DNA of 64,000 bases from Acuticoccus sp965213555 (GCF_965213555.1 NZ_OZ243890.1:3534001-3598000); one strand, 5' to 3'; numbered from the stretch's first letter, positions 18,697 to 27,980 are shown. The notes: generated by a model not told the origin, from the sequence alone. Program-made: numbers and translations.

Positions 18697-18800
18697 TAGA
18701 GCATCCTGGGTCTCCTCAGACCCAGAGAAGATGCTCTGGCTCCTCGATCAAGAGCGGTCTTCTTGGGGTTAGGTGGTTCCACCTAACCCAAACCGCTCTT
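18697..18800. repeat. Palindromic repeat, right copy, overlapping a gene end
   Basis: A 104-base element with two nested dyads. The first is AGAGCATC-CTGGGTCT paired with AGACCCAG and GATGCTCT (18698-18737). The second is AAGAGCGGT paired with ACCGCTCTT (18750-18800) around GGTTAGGTGG and CCACCTAACC. The IS ends exactly where it begins. Its right arm supplies the last codons (G-K-S-G-L-G) and stop of the DMT transporter gene at 18783. It resembles mobile palindromic elements dispersed in alphaproteobacterial genomes. Confidence 0.78.
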
Positions 18801-19757
18801 GCCTCGGCGGGCACCGTCGAGGGCCCGCCACAGCCGGCCGTCGATGGCCGAGAGCCCGACGGCGATGAGCGCCATCCCCGCCGCATGGACCCATCCGAGG
18901 CGCTCCCCGAGGATCAGCGTGCCAAGGACGATGGCCGAGGCAGGGACGAGGAGTGTGACGAGGAGCACGTTGGTCGCGCCGGCGCGCTCGAGGATCTTGA
19001 AGTAAAGGATGTAGGCCAACGCGGTCGACACCACGGCGAGCGCGACGATCGCCGCCCCAGTCGCCATGGACGGAGCCGGCAGCGTCCAAGGCGCGTCGAG
19101 GAAGAGCGCGATCGGGACGAGGAGCGCCGCGGAGACGGTCACCTGACCTGCGGCGACGACGATGGGATCGACCTTCAGCGTGCGGAACCTGCGACCCCAG
19201 ACGCCTGCGCAGGCGTAGGACAATGCCGCGGCGAGGCACGCAAGCTGGGCCCAGCCGTCCGCCCCCAGCCCTTCGAGCGCCCTCGGCCCGACCATCAGCA
19301 CGACGCCCGCGAAGCCCACCGCGACGCCGACGAGCTTGCCCGCGGTGAGCCGCTCGTCCGTGAGCAGCACCCCGGCGACGACGACGGTGAACAGCGGCGT
19401 CGTGGCGTTGAGGATCGCGGCGAGCGCGGAGGCGATGGTCTGCTGGCCGTACACGAACAGGACGAACGGGACGACGTTGTTGAGGACGCCCATCACCAGG
19501 AACGCCAGCCAGACCGACCTCGTCCGCGGCACCGGGCGCCCGAGCGCGGCGAGCACCGCCCACAGCACGATCGCGGCAAGGCCGACCCGCAACGCGACGA
19601 TCGTCAGCGTCGGAAGCTCGCGCACCGCGACGCCGGTGAAGAAGAACGAGCCGCCCCAAAGGACCGACAGGGTCAGGAGGAGCCCCCAATCGAGGGGGGC
19701 CATGGACAGCGAAGCGGGGCGGGCCGTGGGGACGGCGACGGAGTGGGTAGGCGGCAT
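18783..19757 (-). CDS. EamA/DMT-family transporter
   Basis: A 324-residue drug/metabolite transporter with ten predicted helices in two EamA repeats. The first repeat opens with L-L-L-T-L-S-V-L-W-G-G-S-F-F near residue 27; the helix-4 motif is A-L-A-A-I-L-N-A-T-T-P-L-F-T near 110. The second repeat contains S-T-A-L-A-Y-I-L-Y-F-K-I-L-E, the typical DMT ending. Substrate is unknown; many relatives export amino acids or metabolites. The last six residues and the stop codon come from the arm of the palindromic repeat at 18697-18800, so the original C terminus was probably changed when that element arrived. The gene is monocistronic as far as can be seen. Confidence 0.88.
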   Translation of the reverse strand: MPPTHSVAVPTARPASLSMAPLDWGLLLTLSVLWGGSFFFTGVAVRELPTLTIVALRVGLAAIVLWAVLAALGRPVPRTRSVWLAFLVMGVLNNVVPFVLFVYGQQTIASALAAILNATTPLFTVVVAGVLLTDERLTAGKLVGVAVGFAGVVLMVGPRALEGLGADGWAQLACLAAALSYACAGVWGRRFRTLKVDPIVVAAGQVTVSAALLVPIALFLDAPWTLPAPSMATGAAIVALAVVSTALAYILYFKILERAGATNVLLVTLLVPASAIVLGTLILGERLGWVHAAGMALIAVGLSAIDGRLWRALDGARRGKSGLG

Positions 19758-19843
19758 CGGGTCGGTCCGGTTGGGCGTCGCCCACGTGGCACGCTCGGCT
19801 CATGGTGCGCGACCTCGATCTTGCGACCGAACGCGGGCGGCCG

Positions 19844-21787
19844 CTACTTGGTGAACGCCTCCTCGCGGTCCCGCACGGACCGAGGGGGCACAGCCGCGTC
19901 GTCCTTCGGCGCGGTCGCCTCCTGGCTCTGGCGCGCCCACATCTCGGCGTAGAGGCCGTCGGCGGCGAGGAGCTCGGCGTGCGTGCCGCGCTCCACGATC
20001 CGGCCGGCTTCGAGGACGAAGATCTGGTCCGCCTTGACGACGGTGGACAGGCGGTGCGCGATCATCAGGGTCGTCCGCCCGGTGGACACGCGGTCGAGCG
20101 CCGCTTGGATCTCCTCCTCGGTGCGGGTGTCGAGCGCGGAGGTCGCCTCGTCCAGGATCAGCACAGGAGGAGCCTTCAGGATCGTGCGCGCGATGGCGAC
20201 GCGCTGCTTCTCGCCGCCCGACAGCTTCAGCCCACGCTCGCCGACCTCGGTGTCATACCCCTTGGGAAGGTCCTCGATGAAGGGGCCGATCTGAGCCATC
20301 TGCGCGGCCTGCTCGACCTCCTCGCGCCCCGCAGCAGGCCGTCCGTAGGCGATGTTGTAGGCGATGGTGTCGTTGAACAGCACCGTGTCCTGGGGGACGA
20401 TGCCGATGGCACGACGCAACGAGTCCTGCGTCACGTCCCGCACGTCCTGCCCGTCGATGAGGATGCGGCCGCCGGTCACGTCGTAGAAGCGGTAGAGCAG
20501 GCGCGAGATCGTCGACTTGCCGGCCCCTGAAGGGCCGACGATGGCGAGCGTCGTGCCCGCGGGGACGACGAACGAGACGCCGTGCAGGATCGGCCGGTCG
20601 GGGTCGTAGTGGAAGGTGACGTCCTCGAAGCGGACCTCGCCACGGGGGACGTCGAGCGGGGCCGCGTCGGGCTGGTCCGTCACTTCGCGGGGCAGGTCGA
20701 GCACGGCGAACATCGCCTCCACGTCCGCCAGACCCATCTTGATCTCGCGGTACACGAAGCCGATGAAGTTGAGCGGGATCGACAGCTGCATGAGGAGCGC
20801 GTTGATCATCACGAAGTCGCCGAGGGTCTGCTCGCCTGCCATCACCGCACGGGCCGATAGGACCATCAGGATCGTCATGCCGATGGTGAAGATCACCGTC
20901 TGGCCCATGTTGAGCCAGGCGAGCGACGTCCAGATCCTTACGGCGGCGCCCTCGTAACGCTCCATCGAGCGGTCGAAGCGGTCCGTCTCCATCGTCTCGT
21001 TGTTGAAGTACTTGACCGTCTCGTAGTTGATCAGGCTGTCGATGGCCTTTGAGTTCGCGTCGGTGTCGGAGTCGTTCATCGTGCGGCGGATGGTGATGCG
21101 CCACTGCGAGGCGACCACCGTGAACCACACGTAGGCAACGACCATCACCGCGATCACGCCGAGGTAGGACAGCGAGAACTGGTAGGCGATCACGGCCGCC
21201 ATCAGGGCGAACTCGAGGATCGTCGGCAGCGCGTTGAGTATGGTGAAGCGCACCAGCGTCTCGATGCCCTTCACTCCGCGCTCGATGACGCGCGACAGGC
21301 CGCCCGTGCGTCGCTGCAGGTGGTAGCGCAACGACAGGCCGTGGAGGTGCACGAAGGTGCGCCGGGCGAGCTGGCGCACGGCGTGCTGGCCCACCCGGGC
21401 GAACAGCGCGTCGCGGAGCTGGTTGAAGCCCATCATGAGGACGCGGCCGACGCCGTAGGCGATCACGAGCATCACCGGTGCGATGACGAAGGCGGGCAGG
21501 TTGAGCCCGTCGGCCTGGGCGATCTGCTGGCTGGCCTCGGGACCGAACTCCTGGGCGGTGAGCGCGTCCGTCGCCCACTTGTAGGCGTAGGGGACGAGGA
21601 CAGTGACGACCTTGGCAACGACGAGGGCGAGGATCGCGATCCCGACCCTGAGCTTGAGGTCGGGGCGATCCGAAGGCCACATGTAGGGCCACAGACCGCG
21701 CAGCGCGCCGAACAGCTCGCCGCGGGCAGCCGACACGGGCCGGTCCGGTGCGCTCACGACGCCGCTCGACCTGCGCAGGTCCTCCAA
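19844..21787 (-). CDS. Atm1/HMT1-type ABC exporter, fused membrane and ATPase domains
   Basis: A 647-residue half-transporter of the Atm1/ABCB7 family. Its six-helix membrane domain contains the family-specific stretch D-S-L-I-N-Y-E-T-V-K-Y-F-N-N-E near residue 255, part of the glutathione-binding region in Atm1 relatives. The ATPase domain is complete: Walker A G-P-S-G-A-G-K-S-T at 418-426, signature L-S-G-G-E from 522, Walker B L-I-L-D-E ending at 547 and switch His near 578. Family members export glutathione-linked metal or sulfur species, supporting Fe-S protein maturation or heavy-metal tolerance. It would act as a homodimer. The C-terminal tail of about 25 residues is charged and not conserved. 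Confidence 0.92.
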   Translation of the reverse strand: MEDLRRSSGVVSAPDRPVSAARGELFGALRGLWPYMWPSDRPDLKLRVGIAILALVVAKVVTVLVPYAYKWATDALTAQEFGPEASQQIAQADGLNLPAFVIAPVMLVIAYGVGRVLMMGFNQLRDALFARVGQHAVRQLARRTFVHLHGLSLRYHLQRRTGGLSRVIERGVKGIETLVRFTILNALPTILEFALMAAVIAYQFSLSYLGVIAVMVVAYVWFTVVASQWRITIRRTMNDSDTDANSKAIDSLINYETVKYFNNETMETDRFDRSMERYEGAAVRIWTSLAWLNMGQTVIFTIGMTILMVLSARAVMAGEQTLGDFVMINALLMQLSIPLNFIGFVYREIKMGLADVEAMFAVLDLPREVTDQPDAAPLDVPRGEVRFEDVTFHYDPDRPILHGVSFVVPAGTTLAIVGPSGAGKSTISRLLYRFYDVTGGRILIDGQDVRDVTQDSLRRAIGIVPQDTVLFNDTIAYNIAYGRPAAGREEVEQAAQMAQIGPFIEDLPKGYDTEVGERGLKLSGGEKQRVAIARTILKAPPVLILDEATSALDTRTEEEIQAALDRVSTGRTTLMIAHRLSTVVKADQIFVLEAGRIVERGTHAELLAADGLYAEMWARQSQEATAPKDDAAVPPRSVRDREEAFTK

Positions 21788-21913
21788 AGCCGAACGCAGG
21801 TGGAGGCTCGCGGCGACGGGTCCCTCATGGCCCTCAACATAGATGAGCGAGCCCCCCGAACCACCCCCTGGGAGGCAAGGCTGCCGTGCTGGAAGGGCGG
21901 CGCCCGTCCGGGA

Positions 21914-24900
21914 TCACTCAGCCGCTTCGATCGTGCGGTCCGGTGCTTCTGCCTCGGTTGCGGCATCGGTGCGCGAACGACGCGTCCGCGCCATCACCGG
22001 GGTGTAGACATCGTCGGCCCGCCCCGCGGCGCTTCGATCGTCCGGCACCGGTGCGGTTGCCACGGGGATGACGAGCGTCCGTTCGTCCGCACCTTTCCGC
22101 GGCGTGCGGGCGACCACCGGAGCGTAGACGTCGCTGGATGGACCCGACGCCTCGGGGAGGGGCGTCGGCGCGAACGACGGTTCCACGGCCCCGTCGGGTT
22201 CGCTCCCCTCGGCATCCGACGCGGGGGCGAAGCGCACCACTGCCGCCTCAGGGGCTCGCCCTGGGCCGTCGAGGCGGGGGGCGTCGAGGAGGCTGGTCCG
22301 CGTCGGAGAAAGCGCCGGCGTCTGCGCTGCCGGGACGTGTCGGCCGCGAGCCCGGGCCACCGCGGCGGTGACCGTGGTGGGCATGGCGAGCATGACAGGA
22401 ACCACCACGAGGGTCAGGATCGTCGAGAAGGCGAGGCCGGAGATGATGGCGGTCGAGAGCTGCACCCACCACACCGAGGTGATGCCGCCCACCGCGATGG
22501 TGCGCGTGAAGAAGTCGAGGTTCACCTGCGTCGCCATGGGGATCAGCCCGGCGATGGTCGTGATGGTGGTGAGCAGGATCGGCCGCACCCGCTGCGCCGC
22601 GGTCGCGAGGACGGCGGTCAGCACGTCGATCTGTTGGGACCGCTCGCGGTTGTAGGTGTCGATGAGGACGATGGCGTTGTTGACCACGATGCCAGCGAGC
22701 GCGATCACCCCAGTCCCCGTCATGATGACGGAGAACTTCTGTCCGGTGATCGCCATGCCCAGGAGCACGCCAAAAACCGAAAGGACGATCGTCAAGAGCG
22801 TCAAGGCCGTCTGGTAGAAGCTGTTGTACTGGGTGACGAGGACGAGGAACATCAAGACAAGCGAGGCCGCCATCGCACGCATCAGAAACTGGAAGGATTC
22901 GGCCTGCTCCTCGTTGGCGCCGCGGAAGGTGAACGTCACTCCACGCGGCCACTCCTGCGACTTCACCCAGGCGTCGATCTCAGCGATCTTCGCGTTGAGG
23001 TCGTAGCCCTCCTGTTCGAGCACGTCGGCCTTCGTCGTCATCGCGAACGCGGAGTCGACGCGCGTGATCGACGACACCCGCTGCTGCGGGTTGACGTCGA
23101 TGAAGTTGATGATCGGAACCTGACCCTGCGCGGTGAGGAGCCGGAGGTCGCCGAACTGCTCGAGGGTGCGCTCCGCCTCGGGGTAGCGCACGCGCACGTC
23201 GATCTGGTCCTCCGAATCGTCCGGCTGATACTGGGTGAGGAGGACGCCGTTGGTGACGAGCTGGATCATCTGGCCGACGGTCTGAACGTCCGCTCCGAAG
23301 CGGCCGGCCTCCTCGCGGTCCACGTCGAGCTGCCACTCGATGCCGGGGAGCGGACGGTCGTCCTCCACGTCGCGCAGCCCCTCGACCGTCTCGACGTAGG
23401 CGCGGGCGCGGGCGGTGGCAGCGAGGACGTCGGCATAGCTGTCGGATGTGATCTGTAGCTGGATGTCCTTGCCCGTGGGCGGCCCGCCCTCGATCTCACG
23501 CACCTCCGTCTTGATGCCGGCGAAGTCGGTGCGCGCGCGGATGTCCGCGAAGATCTCCACGGCGGGCCGACGGCAGCAGTACGCGACGAGCTCGATCTGA
23601 AGCTGTCCGATGATGTCCGCCGGCTGATCGGTCACGCCGTCGGGCTGCGCTCCGCCGCCGGTGTTGCCTCCGGACGGGAAGGCGGAGGTGACGACGTTCT
23701 CCACCCCGTCGATGGCGAGCACCTCACGCTCCACGTCGCGGACCAACGCGAGCGCCTCGCGGGCGCTCATGTTGCCGCGCGCGGAGATCATGACGACCGC
23801 GACGTCGGGCTCCTCGTCGACGAAGAACTCGACGCCTGCAGCGTTGGCCATGAATATGTGGACGGTCCCCGCCGCGATCACCCCGACGACGAGGACCGTT
23901 GCGATGATGCCTGCGACGTTGCCGGCAAGGACGCGCAGGAGGCGGACGTAGACACCCGTGACGCCGCGCACGGCGTCGACGTCGAAGGCCCCGTCGGAGC
24001 GCGAGGCGACCGCCGTCCCCCCGTCGCGGGCGACGCCCCAGCGACGGGCGAGCACCGTGGCGACGATGGTGCCGAGGAGGAAGGCGGCAGCCGCGCCGGC
24101 GAAGCGGGCCGGACCCGCGTCGGCGAGGGCGATCAGCGCGGTGCCCGCTGCCGTCCCACCGGCGAACAGGCCGATGATGAGCGCGTTGGACAGGACGCCT
24201 CCGACCACCGGCAGGAACACCATGGCGGTGAACAGCGCCACGGTGAGCACGATCACCACCATGATCGGCAGGTAGCTCATGAACTCTCCCGGCACGCCCG
24301 GCCACAGGAGCATCGGCAGGAAGGCGATGAGGGTCGTCGCCGTCGAGGCGACGAGGGGCCAGACCATCAGGTTGGCCGCCTCCTTGAAGGCGCTCGCGCG
24401 ATCCGCTCCCTCGGCGATGCGGCGGTCGGCGTACTCGGTGACCACGATGGCGCCGTCCACCAGCAGACCGACGCACAGCACGAGGCCGAACATGACCATC
24501 ATGTTGACCGTCATGCCGACGCCCGACAGGACCAGGAAGCCGAGGAGGATGGACGTCGGGATCGCGATGCCGACCAGCAGCGCCGAGCGGAAGCCGAGCG
24601 CCGCCACCACGACGATCATGACGAGCACGATGGCGGTGGAGATCGACGCCTCGAGGCTGCCCAGCACCTCATAGATGAACGAGGACTGGTCGAGCAGGTA
24701 GTCGATCTTGATGGTGTCAGGCCAATCGGCCGTCGACGCCTCGACGACGTCGCGGACCGCCTGGTTGTTCTCGATGATGTTCTCGCCGAGCCGCTTGACG
24801 ACGTCGATGGTGATCGCCGGACGACCGTTGACGCGGGTGAAGGTCGTCGGGTCCTTGAAGCTACGGCGGACCTCGGCGATGTCGCCCACCGTGACGACGC

Positions 24901-25648
24901 CCTCGGCCTGCTGCTTGATGACCATCTCGTTGACGTCGTCCGGCCCCTCGATGAGGCCCGGCACCTTCACCGGGAAGCGGCCCTCGCCGGTGTCGAGGAA
25001 GCCGGCCGGGACGAGCGCGTTGTTGCGCTGCAGCGCGGTGAGAAGCTCGATGGGCTGGACCTGGTAGCTCTCCATGAGCGTACGGTCGATGATGACCTCG
25101 AGCTGCTCCTCGCGCTCGCCCGACAGGTCCGCCGACAGCACGCTCGGGATGCCCTCGATCTCGTCCTTGAGGCGGCGCGCGCGCTGGTAGAGCGTGCGCT
25201 CGGGCACGTCCCCGGACAGCGCCACGATGATCGTCGGGACGAGCGAGAAGTTCGTCTCGGTGATCGTCGGCTCCTCCGCGCTGTCGGGCAGCTCGGCCTG
25301 CGCGCGGTCCACCTTGTCCCTGACGTCGGCGAGCGCCTCGTCCTTGTCGAAGTCGGCCTCGAACTCGAGGATGATGCCGGCGTGACCCTCCGAGGCCGTG
25401 GCACGGATCTCCTTCAGCCCATCGAGGCCGCGCAGCTCCGTCTCCATGGGCTTGACGAGGAGGCGGTTGGCATCCTCGGGAGAGACACCCTGCTGGACGA
25501 CCGAGACGTAGAACACCGGCACGTCGATGTCGGGGTTCGCCTCCTTGGGGATCGTCGCGTAGACCACCGCCCCCGCGCCCAGGAGGAAGATGAGGAGCGT
25601 GAGGATGGTGCGTGGACGGCCCAGGACGCCGTTCAGCAACGCGTTCAT
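21914..25648 (-). CDS. RND-family efflux pump permease with a repeat-bearing C-terminal extension
   Basis: A 1244-residue inner-membrane RND transporter of the AcrB/HAE1-like type. It has a first helix at the N terminus, two large periplasmic loops and two helix bundles. The proton-relay region reads G-L-L-V-D-G-A-I-V-V near residue 405, and a later helix has I-V-V-N-N-A-I-V-L-I-D-T. After the last helix (about residue 1060) comes an unusual soluble tail of about 180 residues, rich in Pro, Ala and Arg. It contains a repeated motif: D-V-Y-A-P-V-V-A-R-T and later D-V-Y-T-P-V-M-A-R-T. The ATG at 25648 overlaps the stop of the adaptor gene (ATGA). No outer-membrane TolC-like gene is adjacent. Confidence 0.93.
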   Translation of the reverse strand: MNALLNGVLGRPRTILTLLIFLLGAGAVVYATIPKEANPDIDVPVFYVSVVQQGVSPEDANRLLVKPMETELRGLDGLKEIRATASEGHAGIILEFEADFDKDEALADVRDKVDRAQAELPDSAEEPTITETNFSLVPTIIVALSGDVPERTLYQRARRLKDEIEGIPSVLSADLSGEREEQLEVIIDRTLMESYQVQPIELLTALQRNNALVPAGFLDTGEGRFPVKVPGLIEGPDDVNEMVIKQQAEGVVTVGDIAEVRRSFKDPTTFTRVNGRPAITIDVVKRLGENIIENNQAVRDVVEASTADWPDTIKIDYLLDQSSFIYEVLGSLEASISTAIVLVMIVVVAALGFRSALLVGIAIPTSILLGFLVLSGVGMTVNMMVMFGLVLCVGLLVDGAIVVTEYADRRIAEGADRASAFKEAANLMVWPLVASTATTLIAFLPMLLWPGVPGEFMSYLPIMVVIVLTVALFTAMVFLPVVGGVLSNALIIGLFAGGTAAGTALIALADAGPARFAGAAAAFLLGTIVATVLARRWGVARDGGTAVASRSDGAFDVDAVRGVTGVYVRLLRVLAGNVAGIIATVLVVGVIAAGTVHIFMANAAGVEFFVDEEPDVAVVMISARGNMSAREALALVRDVEREVLAIDGVENVVTSAFPSGGNTGGGAQPDGVTDQPADIIGQLQIELVAYCCRRPAVEIFADIRARTDFAGIKTEVREIEGGPPTGKDIQLQITSDSYADVLAATARARAYVETVEGLRDVEDDRPLPGIEWQLDVDREEAGRFGADVQTVGQMIQLVTNGVLLTQYQPDDSEDQIDVRVRYPEAERTLEQFGDLRLLTAQGQVPIINFIDVNPQQRVSSITRVDSAFAMTTKADVLEQEGYDLNAKIAEIDAWVKSQEWPRGVTFTFRGANEEQAESFQFLMRAMAASLVLMFLVLVTQYNSFYQTALTLLTIVLSVFGVLLGMAITGQKFSVIMTGTGVIALAGIVVNNAIVLIDTYNRERSQQIDVLTAVLATAAQRVRPILLTTITTIAGLIPMATQVNLDFFTRTIAVGGITSVWWVQLSTAIISGLAFSTILTLVVVPVMLAMPTTVTAAVARARGRHVPAAQTPALSPTRTSLLDAPRLDGPGRAPEAAVVRFAPASDAEGSEPDGAVEPSFAPTPLPEASGPSSDVYAPVVARTPRKGADERTLVIPVATAPVPDDRSAAGRADDVYTPVMARTRRSRTDAATEAEAPDRTIEAAE

Positions 25649-26730
25649 GCGCGGGCATCCTCGTCCACGGGTTCGACCGCTTGGCCGTCGACGACGTAGT
25701 CCTGACCCACGGTGATCACCGTGACCGTGTCCGGCAACCCGGTCACCCAAAAGCCATCGGTGTCCTGGACCGCGATCGTGACCGGCCTGAACGCCACCGT
25801 CCCGTCTTCCTTCACGGTGCGGACGCCCACCTCGCCCGCGTCCGACAGGGTGAGCACGCCGGGGGACAAGCGGTGTGCCTTGACGGGAGAGAGCGGGATG
25901 TGCGCCTCGGCGGTGACGCCGTCGCGCAGGGCCTCGTCGGGGTTCGGCACCGTGATCTCCACCTTGAAGGTGCGCGTGTCCGGATCGGCGGTGCGCGAGA
26001 CGTAGCTCACCGTGCCGTCGACGGCGCCGCCTGTGACGAGCTCGACGCGCGCCTCGACGCCGATCAACACGTCGCGGATGTTGCGTTCTGAGACCTGACC
26101 GGTGACGACGATGGGGTCGGCGTCGACGATGGTGGCACACACGTCACCGACGGCGAGGGAGGCGCCCACCTCGGCGATCGGCTCCTGCACCGTGCCGGAG
26201 ATCGGCGCGCGCACCACGGTCCGCTCGACCTCCTGCTGCGCCGCGGCGACGAGGGCCTGGGCGGCATCGAGCGCGGCCCGCGTCGCGGCGACGCGGGTCT
26301 GCGATTCGAAGCCGCGACCCTGCAGCTTCGTCGCGGCGTCGTAGTCGAGCTGCGCCTTGGCAGCCTCGGCCTCCGCCTGGGCGAGCTCGGCGGCGCGGAC
26401 GCCCTGGTCGAGACGGCAGAGGACGTCGCCGGCGGTCGCGCGATCGCCACGGCCGACCGGGCGCTCCTCGACCTGTCCCGCGGTCTCGGCGGCGACGTTG
26501 ACGAGGGCGTCCGCGCGCGTGCGGCCACGCATCGTCAGCGTCCGCTCCCGCTGCGCCGCCTCGATGGTGCGGGTGCGCACGCGGAAGGGCGCTCCCTCGC
26601 CCCCTGAACGCTCTGCGGGAGGGCGAACCTCGGCGACCTCGGCACTCCCCGAGACCACGAGCTCGCCCGTCGCCATCCATGCGACGATGCCGCCGGTCAT
26701 CAGCGCCGCGAGCAAAAGCTTGCCCCTCAT
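25645..26730 (-). CDS. RND efflux periplasmic adaptor (membrane fusion protein)
   Basis: A 361-residue AcrA/HlyD-type adaptor. The N-terminal hydrophobic segment (residues 4-22) anchors it or serves as a signal. The barrel-sandwich halves follow: A-E-T-A-G-Q-V-E-E-R-P-V near residue 80 and V-R-A-P-I-S-G-T-V-Q-E near 175, joined by a helical hairpin rich in Ala and Glu. A beta-barrel and membrane-proximal domain come after. It links the RND pump to an outer-membrane channel. It overlaps the pump gene by 4 bases and follows the padR gene by 10 bases, so the three form one operon, probably under PadR control. Confidence 0.93.
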   Translation of the reverse strand: MRGKLLLAALMTGGIVAWMATGELVVSGSAEVAEVRPPAERSGGEGAPFRVRTRTIEAAQRERTLTMRGRTRADALVNVAAETAGQVEERPVGRGDRATAGDVLCRLDQGVRAAELAQAEAEAAKAQLDYDAATKLQGRGFESQTRVAATRAALDAAQALVAAAQQEVERTVVRAPISGTVQEPIAEVGASLAVGDVCATIVDADPIVVTGQVSERNIRDVLIGVEARVELVTGGAVDGTVSYVSRTADPDTRTFKVEITVPNPDEALRDGVTAEAHIPLSPVKAHRLSPGVLTLSDAGEVGVRTVKEDGTVAFRPVTIAVQDTDGFWVTGLPDTVTVITVGQDYVVDGQAVEPVDEDARA

Positions 26731-26740
26731 CGTGACACTC

Positions 26741-27325
26741 CTAAGGCGTGGCGTCGGCCAGCGCCGGCTGGGCGAGCGCGATCAACGCGTCGCTGTGGGC
26801 CGTCATGTACTGGAGTTCCGCGCTGAGGCACGTGGCGCCGTACGCGGCGATCCAGGCGACCGCGGGGTTCTCGCAGTCGGCGTCGCCTATCGCTCTCAAG
26901 TGGTCGAGCTCGCGCTCGAGTTCTTCGCGCCGCGCGTCGATGGCGCAGCGCAGGACCTCGGCCGGGAGGTGCGTGGCGAACTTGGCGACGAGCAGGAAGC
27001 GCGAGCGGAACACGTCCGGCCCCGGGCGCTGCATGAGCGCGCGCAGGAGCGCACCTCGACCGGCCTCGGTAAGGGCGTACACCTTCTTCGAGGGGCGCCC
27101 CGACTGCAGCTCCTCGCGCACCGTCACGTAACTCTCGGCCGCCAGTCGGGTCAGCGCCGGGTAGATGGATCCGTAGCTCGCCTCCACGAAGTAGCGATAG
27201 TCCCCCTCCACTGACTCCTTCTTGATCTCATAACCGGTCCGTTCCCCACGAAAGAGGATGGCGAGGCACAGGACCGAGACTGGGCTGAGGGCATCGGCGG
27301 TCAACGGTGAACCTCGAACGTACAT
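26741..27325 (-). CDS. PadR-family transcriptional regulator
   Basis: A 194-residue PadR-type repressor. The winged helix-turn-helix occupies the first 100 residues, with the classic core R-T-G-Y-E-I-K-K-E, Y-G-S-I-Y-P-A-L-T-R-L and G-R-P-S-K-K-V-Y-A-L-T-E-A-G. The rest is a helical dimerisation domain of the Vir_act_alpha_C kind. Located first in the operon with the RND adaptor and pump, it most likely represses that operon and its own gene, releasing on binding a pump substrate. Its ATG at 27325 lies inside a CATAT-N11-ATATG dyad (27323-27343), a candidate operator. The divergent neighbour is speD. Confidence 0.92.
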   Translation of the reverse strand: MYVRGSPLTADALSPVSVLCLAILFRGERTGYEIKKESVEGDYRYFVEASYGSIYPALTRLAAESYVTVREELQSGRPSKKVYALTEAGRGALLRALMQRPGPDVFRSRFLLVAKFATHLPAEVLRCAIDARREELERELDHLRAIGDADCENPAVAWIAAYGATCLSAELQYMTAHSDALIALAQPALADATP

Positions 27326-27343
27326 ATTTCGGATCGATATATG
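27323..27343. promoter_or_regulatory. Candidate PadR operator dyad over the padR start
   Basis: CATAT (27323-27327) and ATATG (27339-27343) are exact inverted half-sites separated by 11 bases, in a notably AT-rich patch within very GC-rich DNA. The dyad covers the padR start codon. PadR proteins often bind ATGT-N8-ACAT-like dyads; this is a relaxed resemblance, so the assignment is tentative. Confidence 0.4.
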
Positions 27344-27416
27344 CTCCGATCCCGAGGTAGCGGCTCATCGCCGACTCCACAAGGGCTGGTCCGGAACCGT
27401 TCCGACGAAGCCGCCC

Positions 27417-27476
27417 CCACGCAGGCGCGCTGAGTGCGCCTGCGTGGTTGAAGCGATCTGGGATCAGCGCTATTGT
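27417..27476 (+). promoter_or_regulatory. speD promoter with an upstream perfect palindrome
   Basis: A 12-bp perfect stem (CCACGCAGGCGC paired with GCGCCTGCGTGG, 27417-27447, 7-base loop) directly abuts a promoter-like pair. TTGAAG (27448-27453) and TATTGT (27471-27476) have 17-base spacing and four of six matches each to the housekeeping consensus. Transcription would begin near 27483, leaving a leader of about 30 bases to the speD ATG at 27513. The palindrome may be an operator. Confidence 0.5.
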
Positions 27477-27512
27477 ACAGGGCTCATCAACGCCGAGGGA
27501 GCTGGACTGCGC

Positions 27513-27980
27513 ATGGCGCACGAAGCGACGGCCGACGCCGGCTGCACGTTGCCATCCGTTGCCGACGGGGACGCGGAGGTCCGGGGGCCGACGGCGATCG
27601 CCCCAGCTTCGGAGCATCTGATGGTCCGTCGCGGGGTGCGGTGCGCTGGTGCACATCTCATCGTGGACGTCTACGGCGGGGAGCGGCTCGACGACCTCAC
27701 CCACATCGAGGCGACCTTGAAGCGCTGCGTCGACGTGTCCGGTGCAACGCTCCTGCACGTGCACCTTCACCACTTCGACGACAACGGAGGGGTGTCGGGC
27801 GTCGCGGTGCTCGCCGAGAGCCACATCTCGATCCACTCGTGGCCGGAACACAGTTACGCTGCGCTCGACATCTTCATGTGCGGCGACACCCGGCCGGAGG
27901 CGTGCGTCGACGTCCTGCGCGAGGCGTTCAAGCCGGAGCGGGTCGCCGTCAGCGAGCTCCTGCGTGGGCGTGGCGTGTGA
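27513..27980 (+). CDS. speD: S-adenosylmethionine decarboxylase proenzyme
   Basis: A proenzyme of about 155 residues that cleaves itself to make a pyruvoyl enzyme. The enzyme then decarboxylates S-adenosylmethionine, supplying aminopropyl groups for spermidine. The self-processing site is the Glu-Ser bond in A-E-S-H-I-S-I-H-S-W-P-E (Ser about 103), preceded by H-V-H-L-H-H-F and followed by Y-A-A-L-D-I-F-M-C-G-D with the catalytic Cys. Start is uncertain: the ATG at 27513 fits the predicted promoter, while an ATG at 27621 would remove an N-terminal extension of 36 residues not typical of the family. The 3' end overlaps the start of speE. Confidence 0.92.
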   Translation: MAHEATADAGCTLPSVADGDAEVRGPTAIAPASEHLMVRRGVRCAGAHLIVDVYGGERLDDLTHIEATLKRCVDVSGATLLHVHLHHFDDNGGVSGVAVLAESHISIHSWPEHSYAALDIFMCGDTRPEACVDVLREAFKPERVAVSELLRGRGV

